Made by a program: the position numbers and the translations under genes
Notes under the pieces: generated by a model
The model's input: the letters and a program-made list of their open reading frames with translations, nothing else
The model's database searches: none
What the model was told of the DNA's origin: nothing
DNA from: Adineta ricciae
Lineage: Eukaryota > Rotifera > Eurotatoria > Adinetida > Adinetidae
Direction: 5' to 3'
NCBI GenBank assembly: GCA_905250025.1
Contig: CAJNOJ010000002.1
Span: 372,001-436,000 of the forward strand
DNA length: 64,000 nucleotides
In this document: positions 47,387 through 60,700 of the stretch, piece by piece
How positions within the stretch are numbered: position 1 is the stretch's first letter
Layout of the letters: every line of letters begins with the position of its first letter

Positions 47387-47956
47387 ACACAAACGGTGCA
47401 GATAGTCTTTCCGTGTGTTATTTCATTATTTCACGAGAAGAAAAAAAAAGGAATTTATGCATATACAAAAAAAAACGACAATGTTCTTCATTTCGAACAG
47501 AGAAAAAGAAAACAATGAACTGTTTACATTTGACTGACTAGCTTGTTCCATTGTATTTGGAAGATGCATTCACGATTTAAGTTAGTTTAACTCCGATCGA
47601 ACGAAGCGGATAGGCATTGTTTGGCGAGAAATCGTTTGTCATTGATACCTAAAATGAGAATCAGATGTGAAATAGCTGATGGAAAGATTTCTCTTCGAAG
47701 TTGATGACGCAATCCGTTCTATCCACAACCCCAAAAGTAACCATAAAATCATCTCGAATGGACACTTTTTGGTTGTGAACAGAATCTGATCACTATTCAC
47801 GAAAGAGAATAATCAAATCTGGCATTTCAAATTACCATTCCGCTATCCACTGAACATTGAGAATTTCGATATGGCAGAACATCTGACGCAGTGTTTATCG
47901 CTGACTGATGATTAACTATTTTCAAGAGGAAAAACCAATGATATTTTTAGTATCTT
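47387..47956. other. Convergent 3' region
   Basis: Between the coiled-coil gene and IQSEC. A possible IQSEC terminal exon lies at 47648-47587 (acceptor CATTTTAG, 62 bases, phase-compatible). Otherwise nothing seen. Confidence 0.45.
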
Positions 47957-50900
47957 TTAAATAAACATACATGTTGCCGATGTGTTCATTGTTAAACTCA
48001 TATCAAGTAAAGAGTTTGACAATGTTCTCGATAATGGTCGTTCACGTTTATTTGTTGGATAATCAATTAATGACGAAACAACTCCGTTTGTTGTCGGTAC
48101 ATCTGCTAGTGAACTCCATGAACCGCGTAATTTGTCTAATTCGGATTGAATACGTAATCCTTCCATTTCATCCATTTCCATAATTGCTTCTTTGAGATCT
48201 TCACAGAATTTCGATCTATCATGTTCGTTTCGAGCATTGAAGGTAATCAGATTGGTTTGATTAACGTCTGGTTTACGTACGAGACGAATTCCATATTGAT
48301 AATCTACAAGAAATCCAAACCTTCTCAATAAAAAGCAAATAACTCGCTGCCATCGAACTCACATGTTGTTTCGAATAAATACAAATTCATTCCTGACAGG
48401 CGGAATGCCTGTCGAAATTGATATTGCAATTGTTGACGTTTTTTACCCGAGATTTTCGTAATCTAATCAATATGACAAAACCAATCGATAAGCTCAAAAT
48501 TCGACATAGATGTTTGACTTACAACAAGTAGATCATTGAAAAGAAAGACTTCACGTTGATGTGCAGTAAGCCGTTCTCGCTTGGACAAATCATAAATCTC
48601 ATACAAACGACAGTAACATACCAATCGTCTATGCGGTGCGATCAAGGTGGGCTTTTTGCCAATAAGTGTCTGCTCGAATTTGGCCACTTGCGTGACATGG
48701 TCACTGTCAGGGCGAAACTCTTGTGTACGGATTCGTTCGTAAATGCCAGTTAAATAATCGATATCAAGATCTTCGCCATCGTCGATCGCTAGAATACAAT
48801 TATGAGTAAGAGAAAGACATCTGAATATGAAGAATGAAGTAAAATATTTGTTGACATAGAAAATTTCTCTTCTGTTTCTTTCTCGTTAGTTTATAGCGTA
48901 ACAACGAGAAGCGAACGATGAGAAAGACTGGCACTGCTACATGCGAATGGTCGATGATTTATAGATGATGATTTTCTTCTTCTTTCGCAACTTACTTGAC
49001 GTTTTTTTTCTTCTTCTTCTTCTTTTGCTTCTCCTCTGACATATATTTGAAGAAGAAACTATGGGAAAGCCGTTCCTTCTCTCTCTCTCTCTCCTCTCTT
49101 TTCTCCCTCTCTGGCTTTTCTCCGGTTCAATGAGACATATTTGCTTGACGTCCGCTCGCCAACTCAACTGTGATTTGTGAAAAGAATCAATCTATAATAT
49201 AGTATTGTGAAAATTGAAATGATCGATTTTTTTTCTTCCCCTTTCTTTCTTCGCTCTTTTTTCAGTTTTCCGTCGACATTCCTTCTCCCAATGAAGAAAA
49301 AGAAACGCACTGATTTCTGCTTGTACTTTCCTCTCTCTCTTTTCCTTCGTTGTCGTCGTCTTCTCAACATTAATATTATTAGTGATAGAGAATAAGAACT
49401 GTTCGTCGAAGAACTCAACGAATGCGAACAAAATTCAATTTTGACTAGGAATTTGCAAGGAAAAAGACCTTGATATGATTGATAATGAGAACAAGTAGAC
49501 GAATGAGTGAATAAGTGAATGAATGCTCGTTCTTGAAAAAGCGTTTTCTTCCACTTGTCTATAACGAATGAGTGTCGGATTGTGCAGCAAGCGGAAATCA
49601 TCTTCCTCTCTATACTTCTCTCGAACAACTAAGCGGATGATGAATCTGCAAAAAAGAAGAAGAAGAAGGAGAAGAAAAAGCAAAAACTATTGCTTAAGTA
49701 ACGGTAATAGCCAGCACGCAGTTTTTTCCTTCATTTGAAAGAAGAAACTGTCTGATTTGATTTTCTTCTACTTTCATTTTTCCTTCCGCTTACATACATA
49801 TTTTCAGATGAACGCTTTTTCTTGATTCAACAAAAATGAGATTGAACACTTTGATTTGCTCANGTGTGTTATCCTTTCGATTATCTATCGATGCGCGCAA
49901 TGCGGTTTCCATCCGGCTGGTGTGCATGTGTTAGTTTTATGTAGCTCATTAGACGAAGAAATACGAGAGATTTGTTTTGCAACAATCAACAGTAATAGTA
50001 TCAACATCGAATGAATACACACGATTAGTCAAGTCAACATTCCCCTCTTCGATCTATTTCAGTTCACATACCGGTAAATTAATCTGGCATGCAATTCCTA
50101 TATCGAATAGATACATAGAAAGTATGCAGCAGGCCGTCTGTCTGCGTGCATTCTTGAGTTCGGTCATCAGAATGAGAATGGAAATGGAACGGTTAAGGGG
50201 AAAGTTTTACCTATGCTGTAATCCTTCTTCATCACGAGCGTGTTTGCAAGCAGGCGAACGAGAAGCAGTGAAAAAAAGAAGAAGAAGAAAGAAAGTGACA
50301 AATTGGCAATCAGTGTCGTTCGCTTTTCCTGCCACGGCAACTAATAGCCTGCAGTAATGGTGAAAGATTCATTATTGCGTCCTATGCGTATTTGCATTGG
50401 GAAAAAAATTGACATTCACTAAATACATAACCAATCGTCACACACATGCACGCGAGAAAGAAACGTTTCTATCAAATTGCATAATTTCCTTTCAATTTAT
50501 AGAGATACACACATCGAAATGCATTTAGTCTTACCCCGAAGATTTCTTATAAATTGCTCGAGACGCATTTTCCTCTCGGATTTGATATTCCGACTGTGAA
50601 GGTCTGTATTCAGCATGATAATAGCAAAAGCTAATATAAATATGGTATCGACATTCGACGATGGTGATGTTGTCGGATTTGTTGCGCAATAACGTTGTCC
50701 AAATACCTGAATAAAGGAATTAATAAAAGAAGAATGGGAGAAAATCTCTTCTAATGAGTCAATCATTGAATACGTATTCGAGTGTACTTCATGTTAGACT
50801 CACCTTCATCAATTGTTCGATTTTTTGTGCTTCACCCTTTAATAAAAGAAGAAGAAGAAGAAGAAAAAGCACGCAGAATAGATTCGAATTAATTTAGCGA

Positions 50901-53491
50901 TTGTATTGCTTACTGGCAATCGAAATGACGATTGAAACTTTCTCAACGCTTCGTCGATAGGCATATCGTCGAAATGGAATTCATTAACAAAAGCACTAAG
51001 ACAAAAGTTTCGCGATGAGAAGGAAACAGCACGGTTGTAGAGAATAACTTACTGTAGAACTTGCATCGCGAATGGATCTTGAAGATTACCAAGGTATTCA
51101 CCGATCATTTGTCGACTTAGACCTTTTCGTGAAAGTAAAAATCGTGCAACTGCTTGCGGATTCGGTTCAAGGAAACGATGAGCAATCAGATACCGAATGC
51201 CACGTTCGGGTTTTCTATTCAAGGAAAAAGAGATTTCATTTAGTTAACAGAAAAGTGGCTTGCTCAGGATTTACTTATTGAAAATGTTCAGCCCTGCTCG
51301 ATAGCAACGTCGACGATAAGTTTCATTCATGCGTATATTTGATGTTCGTTCATGTCCATGTAAAACTGGTTGATGTTGGATAAGTAGTGGCTGTTGTTGG
51401 TGGTGGTGCAGTTCAAGACTATTCGATAATGAACATGAATTCGAACCACTACTTGTTGATTGAAGACTCATATTATCACGATCCGAGCTGGTTGTTGATG
51501 ATGGACTGATTCGTTGTGCAAAGGAACGGTTTGGACTTTCAAGGGAAAAGTCGTTGAAGTCGTTCTCGTTTGTTGTTATCGTTAACGAAGTTTTTCTTTT
51601 CCATACTGGTGATGGTAATGAATTCGTCGTTGAAATCAACGCTGGACGAGGTTTTAACGATAAACTACGAAGTGGTGGCGTTGGTTTTTGTGAAGCAAGT
51701 TTGCGTAGATGAATAGGCGAATCAGTTAAATTCGTATAGAAATTGAAATCATTTGTTGGCGAAGGTGATTGCGTTTTAAGTAGACCATTGTGTCCATTTG
51801 ACGATATAGAAGTTTTATTGTTAGATTCGATTAACATGAATGGTTTGTGAGAATTTCCATCGACAAAATCGCTGACATTATCAATTGGTTCAGAATGTTT
51901 GCGATGGCTCGGCGGGGTATCAGTGACAATACAAACACGTTTGCGGTTTTTATTCTGTTGTTGTTTCGTGCTTTCGATAAAGTGTTCGAAATTGATTGAT
52001 GGCAAATCTAAATGACGGTCAGCGAAATTCAACGACAGAGAATCCGAATTGGTCGGTGTATTCGACGACGATGATGAACTTGTCGAACAATTTAATAAAT
52101 CATCGGCAAGAGCCGGCACAGAAGATCTGGCTGTCGTTCTCAAACACGGTTTCAATGGTTTGATCATTTGAATTGGATGAGGATGATTCGCTATACTATT
52201 GTTGTTGTTATTATCAAGAAATGTACATGATAAACGTTTATTTGTTTTCATTGTTGCTCGTAAATGCCGAAAATTCTGTTCTAGTTTATATTTTCGATAT
52301 GCACGTTGAATAATCGTTGCTGCTCGACGACATCGCAAGCTTCCACCATATTTACGTTCTAACATTTCAATTTGTTTATCATGAAGGTCTTGTGATAGTT
52401 CATAAGCATTAACAGATCCATTCGCTGACGTCGTTGTCGATGCTGATGACGATGAACGAATGTCAACATGATTTGTCATCTTTGTTACCGACTGTTGAAC
52501 ACTAAAATACAAAGATAGAATGAGGCACTTGAGCTAATTCTATTGACATTCCACAGAGAAATATGCATTATCATATCGTATACATATAATAATCATCAGG
52601 AACTTGAAAAGAAGCTTTTTCGATGATGGGAATAGACGGAGAAGAATGTGGTGAGAAGATTACAAATTGAAAATATTTGTCTGACAATAGGGAAAACGTA
52701 TTTGTACAGAATATTATTAATTGACTTTCGCCTGACTCTTGATTATGTTTTTCTTCTCGAAGAAAACTAAAAAAGACGATTATTTATGAATGACCTTACA
52801 TTCTCTTTTCCTAAATTTCCTTGACTCTATGGTTTACTATTCGTACATTTTTAAATATAGAACCACACTATAGCATCTCAAAACTTTCTTTTCCCAATTT
52901 TGAGATTGCATACCCAAGAAATAACCTGTTATGGCACTGACAAATGTCAAGGTTAGTAGCTTTGAGCTCTCTCTCTCTTCTTTGTCAAAATTGATGAATG
53001 ATGACATATGTATCAGAAGCAGAGATGGATCAAAATATCTTGTCACTACGCATCCTCCGGCACACAGCCAGCTCGTTCAGTCAATCGACATATGCATACG
53101 ATAGGATTTTCTACACATTTATCTCTCGATCTGCTTGATGACAGAATTCGTGTGTACACTTTCTAGTGGAAGACTGATTACGCAAAGTTAAGACATGCAT
53201 AGTTAACCTTGATCAGACGAAGACGAGAAAAAAAACGAGTTCGTAGCATGCCATCTGAACTAATTGGATGAGGAAAAACGCTTACATCGTATGATTATTG
53301 ATATTTGATTGTTGGTCATTGGAAAGTAATGAAAGTAAATAATCACGCTCAGCCTGTATGGATTTTAATTGAGTTTGTAATTTACTTAATTCATCTTGTT
53401 GTCGTTTGATGATGCCATCCTTTTCTTCCAGCAAGGTTCGTGTGCCGCCTGATGGCGGACAATCAATTCGCTGACGTAGGAATTGTTCCAT
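47957..53491 (-). CDS. IQ motif and SEC7 domain ARF-GEF (IQSEC/BRAG type)
   Basis: Activates ARF GTPases (typically ARF6) by nucleotide exchange, in membrane traffic at the cell cortex and synapse. Exon 53491-53286 encodes a coiled coil ([20 protein letters not shown]); exon 52501-51275 holds the IQ motif ([18 protein letters not shown]) and a Ser-rich linker. The SEC7 domain spans about 51274-50530: [40 protein letters not shown], the catalytic glutamate region [15 protein letters not shown], and [20 protein letters not shown]. After a long (about 1.75 kb) intron come [14 protein letters not shown] and the PH domain ([42 protein letters not shown]). The stop at 47957 is the simplest; a splice from 47971 to 47648 also stays in frame and would end at 47587. 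Confidence 0.9.
48795..50525. other. Long low-complexity intron of IQSEC with an N
   Basis: Roughly 1.7 kb with CT/GA-rich tracts (for example (CT)n at about 49077-49096 and GAA-rich runs near 49655-49680) and one N at 49863. Adjacent SEC7 and post-SEC7 exons are continuous in protein terms, so no coding sequence seems lost here. Confidence 0.6.
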
Positions 53492-54007
53492 AATTAAAAC
53501 ATGATTATTTTAATCTATAAATAAAAAGAAGGAAACGTTCGAGAATTTGCTGAGTAAAATTCATTTTTCTATGCTTTCTCACGGTTTTCTCTTAATAGGA
53601 CCAGAAAGGTTTGCGATATGAAGTACTCGTCGGCATATTTTAAGCCGTTCTTCGTCGCTCATAACCATGTGAATATTTTTTTCAAGTACGGTGGGAAATT
53701 TATAAGGAAAACGAGAAAAAGAAGAAGAAGGAGAAGGAGAAGAAGTTAAGAAACATTGACACTGATGACAAATGTTCATTGTTCAGCCATCCTTCCGTTA
53801 TTGAAGGAAAAACGCGAAAAGGAACACGAGGAAGAGAATGACGAAAGAAAAAGAAGAGTACAACGATTTATTATTATATTCTTGTCTATAGTGAATGATG
53901 TCACAATGATGATTACAATAATGGAAAACATGATACTAATGTCGACAAAAGAAAAATCTCAGTGAAGACAGAAGAAAAACTAGAACTATAATAATATCTC
54001 AAGTGAA

Positions 54008-54046
<39 letters not shown>

Positions 54047-57000
54047 CAAAATGAGCAATGCTCTTTTTATAAGATACAAGGACAATTCTAACAGACATTT
54101 AACAACTAAGCAGCTAATCGTTTTCAATTGTTAATAGAGAGAAATACTTTCCAATCGTCGATGTTACATTCTATCCGTATAATTTGATTGTCTGTAGACG
54201 ACATTATTATCGACATACGGTCACTTCGGATCGTTCTTATCTCAATGAATAGTTCTTTCACTTCCGGCGCGCGTCATTTTGACAGAGTCGGTTTCGTTTG
54301 AACGCAAGGTCAAGTTCGAATTAAGTATGGATATGTTGATCTTATAACGAAATGGAATCAAAGAGTGAATGAGTGAAAACGACAACGTTAATTGGATTGC
54401 GAATAGGCTTATGCTTGTCGACATCTCATGGGACACATTGGTTACAATCTCCGAAATAGCCTTCAGGAGTGAGAGAAAGGAATAGACAACTAACAGAATG
54501 TTAGGGTCCAGATTTAATTGAAATCGACAGAGTACAATTAGTCTGCGAAGCGGAATGAATACTACTTCTCATCTATAGCACACTGTATCGAAGTATATGA
54601 ATGATGAAGAAGCAAAAAAAACGGGCGCGACCAACCATATTGATTATCAAAAGAAGAATAGAGAAGATTTTGCGTGTCGCCCGTTGGCAGTACTCATTTA
54701 TTCACTTGATTTGATTGCATCTGTCGTTCTTTCTATCTCTTTGGTTTAGATGTCTATATCATATATTGATGCCGCATTTAACAGATGATCTATCGACGAA
54801 GACTATTATTCTAAGGAATGCAGACACTTCTCTTCCGACATCGATTCATCGAAGAGTTAAGTAGTGGATTCTTTCCTGACAGGCAGAAACAGGGATAGAC
54901 CGACATATGTTTTAATATCATCAAGAAAACGAATCAAAAGAAAGAAGTAAACATCGGATAAACCTTGAGCGAACAATGATCTTATAAGAATAAGAAATGA
55001 ATGTGTCTTCGAAGGAATAAAACCAAATAGAAAGGTATCAAAAACAACGATGTAGCTTAAGGAAGAAATCCGACATTTATATTATGTACATAAATAATTG
55101 TCAATGTTTCTTCTCCTCAAACTGTCACATCATTGTTGCTTCATTGCGTTCTCTGACATGATGATTATGATTATGATTATTAACATACGTGGGACGATCG
55201 ATCGGTCGATCGAACTGGGCCATTCGCTTTATTAATCATGTTAAAAGATCGACAAACAAAGATACTGGACCTTGTGGCAATTGTTTTTCACACAAAGAAA
55301 CTTTCTTTTCATTGTCTTACCTTGCTTTGTCTATGAGGGAAAAGGCGTACGAGATACGTGCGTTGATGGATGGAATAGATCGAACAATGACCAAGAAAGA
55401 ACGCGAGAGAAAGACAATATTGATGAAAGCTAGTGAAAATAATGATGAGTGAGGGTAATAATCACACAGGCATCATCGTCGTCGTCGTTATTTTTCTAAG
55501 AGATAGGAAGAAGACGAAGAGAATAATTGCGGTAATGGTACACAGGCGCGTCGTTGTCGATATCTGCGTTGAATAACAGAAAAGTAGCGGCTATTTTTAA
55601 TGTACCCAGCTAGCCAGTCAGCCACCTCGTGTTCATCTATATTTGTATATGCGCATGCATTCATTCTGTTCCATTGACTGTTTGTTTTATTGCTAGATGC
55701 TTTTACTAGCCTCATTGCTACCGTCTTTTTCTCGTCGTTGTCGTCGTCGCCGTCGTCGTCTTTGTCGTTCTTCCTAATTTCTCATGGCACTGACAATAAT
55801 GATGAAGCAGAACGTACAAAAAACTGAACTGTACATGACTCTCTTGTCATGACACGCGTCCATTGTCCGGGCGTGTTCTAAAAAAAAGCGATGGAAAGAA
55901 AAAGAGAAAGAGAAAGAGAGGAAAAGACAGGCGATTTTTTTTGTCTTTTACTGTACTCAAATAAACTGGATGTGAACAGATGGTTAACGATCTTTCTTCT
56001 CCCTCTCAGATGAACAAAAAAGAAGAAGAAAGCGAGACAGAATGAAACAAACGGACATTGAAGAGTGCTCACTGGCCAGTATAGTAGTCAATGTCGCCAT
56101 TGTATTGACAAGTCAACTCTCGAGTGATTGTCAACAACGAGAGAGATGGGCATCACTGAATGACTGATACATGAGAAAAGAAATATGAAAAATAAAACCA
56201 TCCTATTACAAAGACAGAATCGCATCAAAATTAGATTGATCAAAACTATAATATAGGACGAAGAAAGTCTGTCATATTAGATTGAATCATTACGTCAGAT
56301 GATGTAGAAATGTATGGTAAATGAACGAATGGAATGAAGGGAAATAAGAACATGTGAGAATAACTTCATTCATTCTCCCAAGAGTATGAACAATCAGTAT
56401 CTATACATCAATGATTCTAACAAGGACAACAAGATCTATTTACGTTTTTCTCTCCAGGGCGAACATGTACGAGAAATTATCTGACGATTTCTAACTGGAT
56501 TTCTTTGGAAATATTAACAACTAGGAGCGAGCAATTGCTTAGTTACATGATGATGATATGTACGAGATAATCGAACCAATCGTCCGTTTGTTCATTGAGC
56601 AGGGCAGAAGAAAGCTGATGTCAGATTTTTTCAAATCAATTATATAATAGATTAGAAGATAAAACACATATGAAAGAAGTGCGATGGACTGATTACTCTC
56701 TATCCATGAGAAATAACTTTGATTCGTTATATTTACAGACGACTCAGAAGTTTGAATTGAACTGATAGCTCACCCTCAAGTTATTTCTCGAGAGTAATCT
56801 GAGATCAAGGTGTCGCGCTATCTGTGTAAGATTATTCACTTCCTGGAGGAAGTCTTTTGGATAAAGAGCACCTTGACACAGCGAAAAAATGTCATAATTT
56901 ATATATTGAATGGTGGAATTCTCTAAAAATCGATAACATATTTAATTTTAAGGAGGCACGAAAAACATACCTAACCGATTTCTTTCATTTTCAAACATGA

Positions 57001-57758
57001 ATAGAAGATTAGATGTGTAACTTAGACGTTGAATAACTTCAACATTGATTTGCCTAATTTTTTCTGTTGCAATGGAATTCATAACGAGTTCTATTTCAAA
57101 CGAGAAGAAAGTATCGAGTAACGAGAATAGTGTAACACGCCACACACACTTGACCTGCGTCAGAATTTGTATGAGCAAAATCATGTAGTGTCGAAAGTAC
57201 CGCTTGTCGATAAAATAGCATGATCATACGTATTTTGCTGTTTTTGAATAGATTTTCATTCGAGAACGTATTTAGTTCAAAGGTGCAACATGATCTAGTA
57301 CCCCTGTGGCATATTTATGTATCGAGTGACAAGGCTTGTGAAGTTCTTTGATTAGATCGCCAAATTCACACTCATGATGTTTCTCGGAACACTCGAGTAA
57401 CTGGAGTTTTCTGATGGACGATAGGTTGCAACTTGATTCATAGCCGTTTTCACGAACTAGTTGTCATATGTATATCTACTGTACTGAATAGAATAATAAT
57501 GTTATGCATAACGGTTCATCTATCTTCAGCAGCTCCGAAGGAATTACAAAATCTAAGGTTGTAGCCAATAATCTTTTGACCTCTTCTTCATTGAACCATC
57601 CGATCTAGGAACTTTCGTAGAATATGCAAATTAATGTCGAATCGAGACAATCAATCGTGTAAAACAAGAATATTTATTTATCAAAAAAAGTCAAATCAAG
57701 GCAATGGAATCATTGGAATCTGTCGTAAAAAAATTACAAAAAATGCATGCGATAATCA
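53492..57758. other. Gene-poor region, 4.3 kb
   Basis: No gene recognised. Many purine or pyrimidine-rich tracts: (GA)n at 54014-54041, GTCGTCGTC-type runs at about 55479-55491 and 55735-55760, and GAAAGA-rich stretches at 55890-55920. It contains the IQSEC promoter side and the WDR81 3' flank. Reading frames here follow the simple repeats and lack homology. Confidence 0.55.
54014..54041. repeat. (GA)n microsatellite
   Basis: Uninterrupted GA dinucleotide run. Confidence 0.9.
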
Positions 57759-60700
57759 CTAACATAGTAACTCAATATTGCCATTTTCTGTGCCGAAGAG
57801 TAAAAGACGATTTTCAGGAAATAAAGCCATTGATGAAACTGTGCCTTTGACATTTTCGGACTGAAGTCGCGTTATTTGACAATCCATCTATTAGCAGAGA
57901 AAGGAAGACGTCAAAAGAACAGATGATGAATAATTACCTGTGCTCCGCCTTTCATATTGGAATAAATACACAATTTATTCGTCTGTGTAGCAACGATCAC
58001 TTCTCCACTGCGAGTTGTTAAGACGAATGGAGCTGGATCGACATGTACTATAGAATATAAGAACAGTTGCTTTTATCCGAAAAAGATCATAGATTACATT
58101 TGAGTGATGTTGGAGTTGCTTGAATTGACTCTTTTGTATTCCAGAGAAATATGGAACCATCACCTGAACTGGTAAAAAATCGATTACGGCTATAGAAGTT
58201 TGCCTACAGGATGAGAAATGAGTAATATATTTGAGAATTCGGTTACATTACTTTTAAAACTTCGCCTTCTGGTACTTTTAATGTTCTTAAGATGCCGCCG
58301 GAACGCACATCAAATACTGATACTGTACCCGTAGAAAATCCAATGATAGCAGACGTGGCATTCGGACTTATTGCTAGTGTCTTCACTTGACCTAACGCAT
58401 ATACACTCGTAGATAAGTTGAAGCAAACCGAGTCATACTCACCGCCTGTAGCTAAGGTAGTTTTCCATTCATAAGCAAATGCTTTTGTTCGAACATCGAG
58501 AAATCTATACACAATCCGAATAGTTTAGGAAAACAGATTGATGTGTTTTGTTTCAACATTTCCTCCGCTATCCACGAACATTATCCAAACCTTTATTAAC
58601 TATTTGTCGTGACTTATTCTACATAATAAATAGCATTTCGTAATCAAATCTATGTCTGACAAATTGATGTCTGGTTCTTTTTTTTTCAAATAAACAATAT
58701 GTAATAATCAAGACAATCGAGGTCATCTGTTTTTGAATAGTCTCAAACTTCGAATTCTCAATCAAAATTCTGTTATTTGTCATGCAGCATACAACAGAGT
58801 ACAGGTTCAACGAAGATCAATCAATTTGAACTTGTTTGATCATTTATGTATGTCGTGCTATTTTACATACCTGACAATACCGTCACTCGTGGCTGCCAGA
58901 ATGTTTGTACTTGGCGCTGGCATGGTCGCGATGGCTGTGAAAGCTAATGTTTCTTTTGGTTGCGAATAACGGCAAACAACTTGACCTCGGAATGGATCTA
59001 GTACCTAGAGAGAAAAATCCGTAGATAGAAGAAATAATCTATAAGAAATGATTTACATGAACTGAACCATCACACGTTGCTGCTAGTCGAAGACTTTCTA
59101 AGAAAGAAATGGCGAAAACGGATTTTCGATGTCCAGTATAGGACCATCGACTTTCAACTCTAATACGAAGAAAACGAATGTCGATCATATGAAAGATTTC
59201 CTGACAAACTTTGTTGCGTTATCGTTTTGATTTTCGACTTTCCAAACTAAAACTTTCTGATCTCGACCTCCACTTATGAATGTTGATTCATCATCCAATA
59301 CGCATAAACTTCGAACTGCATTGTTATGACCTAGATGAAACGAACACGAGCTTGTTGCATAGAGATAAGTTCCGTTTCTTCTAACCAGAAAATGATTGTA
59401 GATGTATTTGTTTGAAACTCAACATTGCATTTTCACTTCGACCAACTTCATACTCCCAATATGAAAGCCAATTTTTGCGTAGAAATCGACTTTCATCTGA
59501 AAGTTGACTAAACACAATCAAGGAATGCATGTCAACAAACTATTTCAACTGGCAAAAGACAAATTCCTTACCATAGAATGTCCTTATCACGAATCGAAGT
59601 CAGTATATCATTCGCCGAAACTGTACTATTTTGAGATAATACTACAAGAACTCGATCGAAATATGGCTGATTTCGTTCGAAGATTAACAATTACCGTCTG
59701 GTTTCGATGTCAATTCTGCAATCCAAGCATAGATCGTATCGTTTCTCGTTACTAATGAATTCATATGTTGACTATACGAAAACTAAGTTAAAACAGAAGG
59801 TATCTTCATCGAACGAACTCCTTACTCTCCGCATAAACGACAGAATTGTACAAAGGCTGTGCATGCTAATTCGCCAGTAAACGTCGCGTCTATTTCTTGT
59901 TGAATAGCTTCGCGAGTATGCATATTCAAAGGTGATGAACTATCATCTGAAACAAAACATTCGGTTAGTCACATACAGTTTATTCAGTTCCTGTACCAAC
60001 CTTCGACATATGGTGTTGATAGCAAACTGTGACTGATACTTCGTGGTGCTCTTTCGGTTAAACTTCGTGGCTTCACAGGTGATCCAATCTTATATGAATT
60101 AGTCAGACTATCGATTGTTATACGACAGTATTCATCACCATCAGTGCTATTCACGTGACTACTCGGACCATATGGAGATACTGGCGAGTTCGCACGATGT
60201 ACTGAGAAACCTAAAATGAGATATTCTACCGATTGAAATGATTCATGCTTTCGTTTAGAATTATACCGCTGAACGAAGTATTTCGAGATCGATTGTTATC
60301 CTCGGACGGTTCGCTGGTCGACTGAAAACACGCGAAGAATACTCGAATCGAATCATTCATATACAAACGTGTCCCTTCGTAACCCAACCGAAGGCAAAGC
60401 AAGAATAGAATATCCAGTACTACAATAATCGATAAATATTCGAAGGCATTTTCATTTCTAGCTATGCACGATAACATACCTCGATAAGCACATACTGAAC
60501 GAGCTCGTTCGAATGATGGAAAATGGATCGTAGTCGATGAAAGTAATGTAAGACATGGGTGAAGAACATGAGTTTTAATCGGATCCTATAACACGAAAAA
60601 ATACAAAATAATACATAAAGATCGAACAATGATAGGAACTTACTGCTAAATGTCCCATTAAAGTGCTATCACTCATGTATGGAAGAATACATTTTAAAAG

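Noticed and set aside
49164..49683. Overlapping frames in the IQSEC long intron
   Set aside because: Arg/Lys/Ser-rich translations of purine and pyrimidine tracts; low complexity rather than genes.
53579..53779. Minus-strand 66-aa frame upstream of IQSEC
   Set aside because: Partly encoded by AGAAGG-rich sequence, no homology, no splice link found to the IQSEC first exon.
55189..56072. Several short frames in the IQSEC-WDR81 gap
   Set aside because: Composition follows simple repeats, with no codon bias or conserved motif.
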